Shown here one piece after another: positions 56,145 to 64,000 of a stretch of 64,000 nucleotides of DNA (its first letter is position 1; every line of letters begins with the position of its first letter). The stretch is from Salvia splendens. Lineage: Eukaryota; Streptophyta; Magnoliopsida; Lamiales; Lamiaceae. The notes below the pieces were generated by a model. That model saw nothing but the letters and a program-made list of their open reading frames with translations, was not told the origin of the DNA and did not search any database. Location of the stretch: positions 1,178,001 through 1,242,000 of the forward strand of contig NC_056043.1 in assembly GCF_004379255.2 (NCBI RefSeq), written 5' to 3'. Both the position numbers and the translations under genes were made by a program.

Positions 56145-56882
56145 TTGCTCAAATGGATCTATGAATGGATTAAATTTTGGAGAAGAATAATATTTTGAGA
56201 TGAAGAATATAGAGTGTTTGAGTGCGAATAAAGAGATTTTTTTATGGTGGATTAATTTGTGGGAATGATTTGATATTTATAGGAGTGATTGGGGGCTTAA
56301 AAAAATTAAAAAAAATTAAAAATGTGAAAAAAACAGCTATAAACTGCAACTATATTTTTGAGATTTTTTTAATTTTTGAATTTTTCCTGAATTTTAAAAA
56401 AACATTTTCAACGGAAATAAACGACGCCCACTCGCGAGCAGGCGAGTGGGTGTCACGGACGAACGGGAGCTCGCCACGTGGCCAACGCGCGTGGCGAGCT
56501 GGGGCGCGAGCTTCCTCTCCGCGGCGAGACAAGGGACGGGTTGGGGACGAGACGGGAGCCTGCATCGCTATCTCGATGCGGTCTAGTCTCGGAGAGACGA
56601 GATAGAGCCCGCATCGAGACGCGATGCGGGTGCTCTAAGATTGCTTTATTCTTTTAACTAAAAACTACGATTTGAATAACAATCAATCGAAAACAAATTC
56701 TTCTCCAAACTCTTCATTACAACCAAAAAGTTTCCAACGAAATTAATGTTAGGATCTATTTTTGCTCAATTAAACAATTGAAATAGTCGCATCACGCACT
56801 ATTGTGGTGGACATCTTACAATAGAAGACTGAACACAATTTGTTCCGATTCTAGATCCTAAATCCTAAACACACCAGAAGCC

Positions 56883-57610
56883 CCTGTTTCGTTATGTCTC
56901 TGACGACTCGGTCCCACTCACGATAACCGAATATAGTCTCGATTTCGACGAGATCACCGGATACCACCCTCGGGATGCGGACCAATTCTACAAAATGATG
57001 CCCTCGTTGCTGCCAACGACCGAGGAGGCCGGATTCAAAATAATCCCCCTTTTAGCCATGCAGGTAACACTCTTCCTCGGCCGCGGCCTATGCATCGGCG
57101 CCGTAAATCACCACAGCCTCGGCGACGCCAGATCGATCGTCAGATTCATCTCAGCGTGGGCTCATGTCAACAAATCCGCGGGATCGACTCGATATTTTGG
57201 AACGCAGTGAAACGGATCCCGAACAATCCGTCGCCGTCGCCGGCGTCTCCGGTACCGACACAGAGAGTGAGATCCACATTCACTCTCTCATATTCACACC
57301 TAAAAACACTCAAAAACTCAGGCAAAACCGCCGGCGACGTGGAGTGGAGAATTGGCCGGCGGGGATGGCGAAGTATATTCGGGTGAGGAGTTTGTGTGTG
57401 ACGTATTCGCCCAAATTAGATCTGTATACGGCGGATTTCGGGTGGGGGAAGGCGAGGAAGGTGGAGGTGACGTCGATCGAGGGGGAGACGTATGGGATGT
57501 CGCTGTGTAATTCAAGGGATTGTGATTGTGGATTGGAGATTGGAGTGTCGCTGCCATTGGAGAGGATGCAAGCTTTCTCTGCTATATTTGCAGCTGGTTT
57601 GAAGTTGTAA
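56883..57610 (+). pseudogene. BAHD acyltransferase pseudogene, 5'-truncated and internally deleted
   Basis: Begins inside the coding region (FRYVSDDSVPLTIT), so the first about 90 codons are missing; a Harbinger element ends about 250 bp upstream. HxxxD survives as HSLGD. About 30 codons are lost before the IFWNAVKRIP segment and roughly 100 codons, including the YFGNC region, between KTAG and ENW, each with a frame change. DFGWG and the C terminus MQAFSAIFAAGLKL remain open. It is a decayed member of the tandem array. Confidence 0.88.
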
Positions 57611-57693
57611 AATGACGTCGTTTCTTATGCTTGTTCGCTTTGAATTTCATATAACGACTATGTAAAATATTTTAAGGAGGGATATATCGAAAA

Positions 57694-57918
57694 TACTCCC
57701 TTCGCCCACGATTTAAAGAATCATTTTGGTTTGTCCACGATTTATAGAACCATTTACTTTATTCTAATTTTAGTACATGGATCTCACATTTCACCAATTT
57801 TTTACACTCACAATCCAATATAAAACTAATAATTTAAATGGGTCTCACATTCCACTCACTTTCTTCCTTTGCTTTTCTTCACAAAGTCAAAAATTTATTT
57901 AAAACCCGTGACGGGAGT
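57694..57918. mobile_element. Stowaway MITE (225 bp)
   Basis: TACTCCCTTCGCCCACGATTTAAAG and TTAAAACCCGTGACGGGAGTA are inverted ends with TA edges. The interior repeats the CCACGATTTA/TAGAACC motif. It is related to the MITE at 21179. Confidence 0.7.
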
Positions 57919-57928
57919 AAATTACAAC

Positions 57929-58052
57929 TTGACCAACTAATACTGGATAGAGAACATCTAGTGAGAAAGAGAATTGAATATTTAATTAGCATGACCAACT
58001 AATACTGGATAGAGAACATCTAGTGAGAAAGAGAATTGAATATTTAATTAGC
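57929..58052. repeat. Perfect 62-bp tandem duplication
   Basis: Two copies, 57929-57990 and 57991-58052, start TGACCAACTAATACTGGATA and are identical by eye over the whole unit. This implies a very recent duplication or an assembly stutter. Confidence 0.92.
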
Positions 58053-58460
58053 ATGAGAAATAAATGGGTACTCCTATTTTCAAACTGACTAAATAGAAAA
58101 AAACTCGTAGATGCTATCTTTCAGTTATGTAATGATTACATAAATCCAAAAATCACTTTATGTCCAAAAATAAATATTGCATCCTATACTCCAACTACAC
58201 AATCTACTACACCAAAATTTACAAATGTGAACACAAAAACGTAACTGAAATCTCATCCCAGATCTTTCAGTGTGAACACAAAATGTAACTGAAATCTATC
58301 TTTTTTATAGTAATTGTGATAAACTAAACACATTACATACCAATAACTTTCTACATAGCAATGTGTTTGGACTAATGTAATTTTTACTTATCCATTAAGA
58401 GAACCAATGTTTGAAGCTAAATATCTCAGTGAAATTTAAATTTAACATTTGAATTTGAGC

Positions 58461-58468
58461 TATAAATA
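58461..58468 (+). promoter_or_regulatory. TATA box of the third open BAHD gene
   Basis: GCTATAAATACCC lies about 45 bp before the start codon at 58511, similar to the box at 33874. Confidence 0.65.
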
Positions 58469-58510
58469 CCCTTCTAGTATTATAGAGCAAGAACCACCAC
58501 CACCACTATC

Positions 58511-59899
58511 ATGACAACCATACTCCAAACCCTTCAAGTTTCTCCGGCTCCGTCGCCACAAGGCGGCGCCGCCGCCGAGCTCACACTCCCCCTCACCTTC
58601 TTCGACATGTGGTGGGTCCATTTCCACCCAATCCGCCGCGTCCTCTTCTACGACCACCCTTGCTCCACCGCCGATTTCCTCAACTCCGTCGTCCCGAACC
58701 TCGAAAAATCCCTCTCCCTCACCCTCAAACACTTCCTCCCCGCCGCCGGCAACCTCCTCTACCCCACTGACACCGCTAAAAACAAGCCCTTCCTCCGCTA
58801 CGCCGGCGGCGACTCCCTCCGGCTCACCGTCGCCGAGTCCGGCCTCGACTTCGACGAGCTCACCGCGAACTGCCCACGCGACGCCGACCCGTTCTGGGAC
58901 TTCGTCCCGGAGCTCGCGCCGCCTGCCGACGCCGGCGAGTACAAGCACGCACCGCTCATGGCGGTCCAGGCGACGCACTTCCCCGGCCGCGGCGTCGCCC
59001 TCGGGATCGCCAACCTCCACCTCCTCGGCGACGGAAGCGCGGTCAACGCGAGCCTGATCCTCAGCTGGGCCGCGATCAGCAGGTCTGCTGGAGACGAAGA
59101 CTTCCTTCGCCTCCAGCAGAAACTCGAGTCCGCGCCGATCTTTGATCGGCGCGTGATCAAAGACGCCGTTGGGATCGACGGCATCTTCTGGGACGAAATG
59201 AGAAAGACGCCCTTTTCGCCAGCACCTTTCCCACTGCCCACTAACCGGGTCAGGGCGACTTTCGCTCTGACCCGGTCCGATTTGGAAAAATTAAAAAACC
59301 GGGTTCTTGTAAAGAAACCCGGTTTAAACCGGGTTTCTTCCTTCGTCGCCACAGCCTGCTACGTGTGGAGCTGTATGGCGAGGTCGGAGCCCGACGGGGA
59401 CGACGCGTACGAGCTGCTCGTCGTCCCCGTCGATGCCAGGGGGCGGAAGAACGCCCTCATCGAACCCCCCGTGCCGGGGAACTACTTCGGGAACTGTATC
59501 GCGTTCGCGGTGGTGGAGATCCGGCACGGGGAGCTGGTGGGGGAGGGGGGTTTCGAGGCCGCGGCGGAGGCCGTGACGGTGGAGATTAGGAATGGGGTGA
59601 ATGAGGCGGCGGCGCTGCTGAGAGGGGCGGAGGATTGGATCAATGAGATGAAGAAATGTCAAGAGAAGAAAATGAAGGTGTTTGGGGTGTCTGGATCGCC
59701 GAAATTTGATCTGGCGGTAGCGGATTTCGGGTGGGGAAAGGCGAAGAAGGTGGAATATGTGACGCTTGATGGGGAGAATTATTCGATGTCTTTGGCTAAT
59801 GCCAGAGACGGCGGTGGGGGATTGGAGTTTGGGCTGTCGTTGCCGGAGAAAAGAATGGAAGCTTTTACGGCTATATTTGCCGATGGCCTCACCAAATAA
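58511..59899 (+). CDS. BAHD acyltransferase (clade I), intact, divergent HxxxD context
   Basis: A single exon of 462 codons starting MTTILQTLQVSPAPSPQGGA. HxxxD is HLLGD (170-174) within IANLHLLGDGSA; the extra histidine before the motif in the other cluster members (NHHCLGDARS) is leucine here. YFGNC is at 325-329 and DFGWG at 405-409. The tail FTAIFADGLTK is normal. Coding sequence is more GC-rich than the other copies. It should be a working cytosolic acyl-CoA-dependent acyltransferase. The altered motif surroundings and the insert after the N terminus (about residues 14-21) mark it as the most diverged open copy, perhaps with another donor or acceptor. Substrate unknown. Confidence 0.92.
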   Translation: MTTILQTLQVSPAPSPQGGAAAELTLPLTFFDMWWVHFHPIRRVLFYDHPCSTADFLNSVVPNLEKSLSLTLKHFLPAAGNLLYPTDTAKNKPFLRYAGGDSLRLTVAESGLDFDELTANCPRDADPFWDFVPELAPPADAGEYKHAPLMAVQATHFPGRGVALGIANLHLLGDGSAVNASLILSWAAISRSAGDEDFLRLQQKLESAPIFDRRVIKDAVGIDGIFWDEMRKTPFSPAPFPLPTNRVRATFALTRSDLEKLKNRVLVKKPGLNRVSSFVATACYVWSCMARSEPDGDDAYELLVVPVDARGRKNALIEPPVPGNYFGNCIAFAVVEIRHGELVGEGGFEAAAEAVTVEIRNGVNEAAALLRGAEDWINEMKKCQEKKMKVFGVSGSPKFDLAVADFGWGKAKKVEYVTLDGENYSMSLANARDGGGGLEFGLSLPEKRMEAFTAIFADGLTK

Positions 59900-61168
59900 A
59901 AGAGTTGATGTTTTTATTTATTTCTACATTTTTAAAGAATTTACTCCCAAAAATGAAGTGGTATTGATGTATATCAACTACTAATAAAAAAAAAGTGTAG
60001 TGTTTTTTTTTATTGTTTCATAATAGACTAATTTGAAACAAATATTGCAAAATTAAATATGATTTGATAACAAAGACATTATTTTTCACAGAATGGTGTT
60101 ATTATATTCTGAATGTTAATTAAAAGATTACTACTATGTACCCGAAACAAAGTCATTTGTCTTCATATCATATTTACTTTGACATGTTAATTTCAATTTC
60201 AACTATTGTATGATAATTTAACTAATTGTTGAAATTGAAACATTAAATTCGATTAGAATAGTGTTCATTATTGTTTTATTTGGTAGAAAATTTTTACTAT
60301 TACTTATTCTGTCCTAAAAATATAAAGATATTTAAAACTGCACGGGAATTAATGTATAATTAGTAAAGTAAGAGAGTTGATGAGAAAGCTAGTTAAAATA
60401 GTGTAACGAAGAGTGAGACCCACATTATTATTAATTTTTAATGGTCGTCGTGATGGTATAAGTGATAAATAAATTCATGTATATGGGTATAGAGTTTGGG
60501 ATAACTTTCCATAAATTTCATTTAATACGTGACGCGTCAATTCCCCATTATTAATCTCTCTCTCTGCCTCCAATTTCATATTCCTCGGATTTTCAACATT
60601 CGAATTCCTCTACGGACCCACCACCAATTCATATCTCTGTCTTTCCCAGGTGGGGATATCCATCTTTGTTTTTGTTATTTTAATTTATTTGTGTTTATTT
60701 CTTGGCTTGATCATCGTCGCTTTGATTGGCTATGGCATTGATGTTGGATCAAAAAGGGGGAAATTTGGCTTCTTTGTTTTGGTAATTCATGAATTTGATT
60801 GATTTCATGTAGAAAAATTATGTGCTTGATGAAATGCCTGATGCAGTTTGAATGTGTTTTGAGGGGGGAATTGGGAAAGGATATACTGTGTTGAATTAGT
60901 GAATTTCAAGAAAGGTTTTTTATTGATAATTTATCTCAAGTTGGAACTTTTGAATATTCTGGTTTATCTTTATTCGATATGGATGGAGTGTCTTTTCTTG
61001 ATTTCTGTAAAATTCTGATTTCATTATTGGACTAATGTTGCAGTCGAGCGATCTTAACAATTATTTGGATTTTGCTATAAGAAAGAGTGGTTGATTTTGT
61101 GAGAAGAGTAGATCCTCATTGTCTTGAACTTGTTTAATTGTGTTGCAGTGGTTGCTTTGGAGTTAGGA
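59900..61168. other. Spacer and 5' leader of the DGK gene
   Basis: The first part is AT-rich spacer with a faded Stowaway-like segment near 60300-60440. From about 60540 the sequence is a CT-rich leader. TTTCCCAG followed by GTGGGG near 60650 and TTGTTGCAG near 61147 look like donor and acceptor of an intron in the DGK 5' leader. Confidence 0.5.
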
Positions 61169-63701
61169 ATGGCAAGTGAGCATCTTGATAACGACGAATT
61201 CATCGAGAAGTTTCACATCCCGAGCTCGTTACTTGAGCAAGACACCGAGGTCCAATGTCTGCCTTCCAAGCCCGAACACCCTGTTCTCGTGTTTATCAAC
61301 TCGAGAAGTGGTGGTCAGCTCGGAGGGGAGCTTCTCGTCACGTATAGGTCCATACTAAACGAAAAGCAGGTGCGAATCAACGTTGAAATATAGTTTCTTC
61401 TTGTGAAAAAATAACCATTTGAATCAAATACACAAATTTTGGCAGGATTTGACTATAGACAGTTTGTTTTGCATTAACCGATCTCTCTAATTTGTAGGTT
61501 ATCGATTTAGGAGAAGAAGCTCCGGATTCTGTACTTCGCAAGGTCTTTATCAATATAGAAAGGCTGAAGGCTCGGGGCGATGAAAGTGCTTCCGAATTTG
61601 AGATGAATTTGAAGCTAATTGTAAGTTTCCCTCTTCTTTTTATTGGTGATTTCTTGAATCTTATTGTATGATGAATATCTCATAGCTCTGGCGTATAGGT
61701 TGCCGGTGGAGATGGTACGGCTGGATGGCTTCTTGGGGTGGTTTCCGATCTCAGGTTATCTCAGCCGCCACCAATCGCTACTGTTCCTTTAGGAACAGGA
61801 AACAATCTGCCATTTGCATTTGGTTGGGTAAGAAAAAGAAGAATCCTACCATCATTCTTCGTTGTAATGATTCGAGTATATTAGTATTCGAGCTCTAAGT
61901 CTAACTAACGACATTCTAGGGTAAGAAAAACCCGGGAACTGATCGGATTTCTGTGCTTTCGTTCATGGATCAAGTACGAAAAGCAAAAGAAATGAAAATC
62001 GACAGGTAATGTGTCGTTTTCATGAAGATCACTATCGGTTATTTATCGAATTGAGAACTCAGAATCCGGAGCTCTTTCTCGTGATTGTGGTTGCTGTACC
62101 TAACAGTTGGCACATTCTGATGCGAATGAAAGCAAAACAAGCTTGTGATCCGGTTGCTCCTCTCGAATTGCCACACTCGTTGCATGCATTTCATCGGGTT
62201 TCCTCGACAGATGATCTTAATGTGGTACGAAATTAGTCTAAGTTGGTTTTTTTTTACCATTTCAACTGCGGCAACGTTGTTCTCATGCCTCGCTGGTCAC
62301 AATGTTTCAGGAAGGTTCTGATACGTTTCGCGGAGGGTTGTGGAACTATTTCAGCATGGGTAAGCGAACGAATCTTCTTATAAAATCTTCCCAACATATA
62401 TACAGTTCGGGTTTAGCTTAAAGGTGCTGAGATGTGTAATCGAGACTCCCTCGTTGTTTCTGCTCTTCAGGCATGGATGCCCAGGTTTCTTACGCGTTCC
62501 ACACCGAACGCAAGCTGAATCCAGAAAAATTCAAAAACCAGCTTGTTAATCAGGTAAAAAATGACAGCATTTGCTCTGTATTAGTTGTCTTTATATACGA
62601 ATGGCGTAATCTTTTTTTATCTTCCGAAGATGTGATTCTGTTCTTCGTTGCAGAGTACATACGCGAAGCTCGGATGCTCACAAGGATGGTTTTTGCCTTC
62701 TCATTTCAGTGGCGCTGCAAGGTGAGCTCGTTTTCTTGGCTCATGAGGCCAAATGCCCGTTTTTACATGTGCACGCTCGTTGCTATACTTTCTTCGTTAC
62801 GCTAAATGCATTCCCATTGCAGCATTTCTCAACTTTGTAATGTTAAGATCATGAAAAAGCACACTACTGGTTGTTGGCAAGACCTGGAAATCCCTAACAG
62901 GTACTGCACTGCACTTCTCTAGTATACGAACGCTCGTTTAAATTTTGTTCGTTGCGTTTTTCATGGGTAGTAACACAGTAACGCATCTTTCGTCTACCAA
63001 ACAGCGTCAGATCAATCGTGTGCCTTAACTTGCCCAGCTTCTCCGGGGGACTAAATCCGTGGGGAACACCGAGTAGCTATAAACGTCGTGATGTCAGTAG
63101 CATTCTCGACCAACTTCTCGAATCTAACACAATTTCTTTAACTAAAACTAACTACTGCAAAATCTGTACCTGCAACAGAGAGACTTAACCGCGCCTTACG
63201 TGGACGATGGCCTACTCGAGATCGTTGGCTTCAGAAACGCTTGGCACGGGCTTGTTCTACTCGCTCCAAACGGACACGGGACGCGTCTTGCACAGGTTAG
63301 CGATTCAATCGTAGTATGAAAAAACCAAAGTGTTTTTTTTTGTCCAAACCATAATGTTGGTTTTTATCGCATGGAAGGCGCAACGTATCAGATTCGAGTT
63401 TCGTAAAGGGTCGGCTCAAGAAACGTACATGAGGGTCGATGGAGAGCCGTGGAAGCAGCCCCTCCCGGAGAACGATGAGACAGTCGTGATAGAAATCTCT
63501 CATCTTGGGCAAGTGAAGATGCTTGCCACCCTTGATTGTAGAGCCAAGAGCTCTCTCGACCCCTCGTCTCCCATGGCGCACGACGTCGATGAGAAGGACA
63601 GCGACGAGGAGGATAAGGAGGTTGGAGAGGAATGGAGGAAGTTTGGTGCAGCAGACACTTTCAGAATTCCAGATGAGGTTGATTTATCCCATCTCAGTTG
63701 A
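61169..63701 (+). CDS. Diacylglycerol kinase (plant cluster II/III type)
   Basis: Twelve coding exons: 61169-61369, 61498-61620, 61699-61827, 61920-62005, 62107-62224, 62311-62359, 62471-62553, 62654-62721, 62823-62900, 63005-63092, 63179-63295, 63378-63701; 487 residues. Frames and phases agree throughout. The catalytic domain shows [13 protein letters not shown] and the ATP-binding [13 protein letters not shown] (Gly111-Thr115 region), then [24 protein letters not shown]. The accessory domain has [47 protein letters not shown] and [13 protein letters not shown]. There are no C1 domains or membrane helix, as in the small plant enzymes of these clusters (DGK3/4/7 and DGK5 types). It phosphorylates diacylglycerol to phosphatidic acid in lipid signalling. 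The acidic tail ([16 protein letters not shown]) is notable. I cannot fix the orthologue. Confidence 0.93.
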
Positions 63702-64000
63702 TACTATAATTAAACTTTTTCTACAGCTGATTAATTTGGTATTTGAGGCTCAAGATTAGTTGGTTCTTCCAAAGAGAAAATTAAGTTCAAGATTAGTAAA
63801 TACAGAGACAGTTTGGTTGGTTAGATTTGAGGCTCAGTTCAAGATTAGTAAAATACAACAGAGAGAATAATATAAAAGGGAGTAAATGATAATAAATAGT
63901 TAAAATGGAGATGAAATTAAGTACGATAGAAAATAACATAGGGTCAAAAAATGAAACGTCTCGCTTAGATCAGGACGGAAGGAGTACTACAATAGTTGTA
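63702..64000. other. DGK 3' region with a Stowaway end
   Basis: Short direct repeats of TTCAAGATTAGTAAA occur near 63786 and 63838. GACGGAAGGAGTA ending at 63986 is a Stowaway-type right terminus; AAATAGTTAAAATGGAG before it fits such an element. Confidence 0.5.

Larger units (their letters stand above)
53250..56635 (-). mobile_element. PIF/Harbinger element carrying a transposase, split by a solo LTR
   Basis: The left end (GGCTATCAGCATCATTGTC, then TTAACCGTCTC) matches the right end of the element at 50371 in inverse orientation. The right end GATGCGGGTGCTC is followed by TAA (56636-56638); the left flank is CAA, a near match to the 3-bp duplication. Without the 1,399-bp LTR and its duplication it is about 1,990 bp, like the 2,000-bp element at 30120. 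It carries transposase sequence only. Confidence 0.78.

Noticed and set aside
1..64000. CRISPR arrays, bacterial operons or phage-like systems
   Set aside because: Spliced genes, TATA boxes and plant transposons throughout show a plant nuclear sequence; no regularly spaced short repeats were seen.

Overview
This is plant nuclear DNA: AT-rich spacers, genes with GT-AG introns, and large numbers of plant transposons (Mutator-like, PIF/Harbinger, Stowaway, hAT, TRIM, SINE, LTR elements). A nuclear petC, R2R3-MYB genes, a D6-type cyclin, an HD-ZIP IV gene and a cluster of clade-I BAHD acyltransferases point to a eudicot. An asterid, perhaps Lamiales, is my guess from the MYB and BAHD flavour; it is not proven.

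Layout. 1-4.2 kb: end of a hAT-like element, a 483-bp foldback Mutator-like element, and a Pack-MULE carrying a broken AAA-ATPase fragment. 4.2-9.9 kb: two related three-exon R2R3-MYB genes in tandem. 11-14.4 kb: a hAT-like element and a Harbinger deletion derivative, the latter ending about 50 bp from the stop of a five-exon CYCD6-like cyclin (minus strand, 14.5-15.6 kb). 15.6-21.9 kb: gene-free, with MITEs and small tandem duplications. 21.9-23.9 kb: five-exon petC, the Rieske protein of cytochrome b6f. 25.5-27.2 kb: a young TRIM retroelement about 100 bp upstream of a short HD-ZIP IV gene with no START domain. 27.8-29.2 kb: a subgroup-11-like R2R3-MYB gene (minus) with a frameshift and a premature stop. 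30.1-32.1 kb: a complete Harbinger element with an intact transposase.

33.9-59.9 kb is a tandem BAHD acyltransferase cluster, all on the plus strand, with three open genes (33919, 47025, 58511) and two wrecked copies (40162-44297, 56883-57610). Transposons have remodelled it. One Harbinger element replaces the last codons of the first BAHD gene. A 2.87-kb LTR element splits the second. A Harbinger MITE containing a nested SINE sits just 3' of it. A solo LTR, a MULE and two more Harbinger elements lie between copies, one of the latter itself split by a 1.39-kb solo LTR. The window ends with a twelve-exon diacylglycerol kinase (61.2-63.7 kb).

How the genes relate. The BAHD copies are tandem duplicates, presumably for acyl-CoA-dependent decoration of phenolic or anthocyanin glycosides. 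petC serves photosynthetic electron transport and DGK makes phosphatidic acid. The MYB, HD-ZIP and cyclin genes are unrelated regulators. The most notable signals are (i) Harbinger elements that carry either the transposase or the SANT/trihelix-like accessory protein but never both, in two terminal-repeat families; (ii) an HD-ZIP IV gene reduced to its DNA-binding and dimerisation parts; and (iii) transposon boundaries that can be fixed to the base by perfect target-site duplications. All boundaries were read by eye. No alignment or database search was run.
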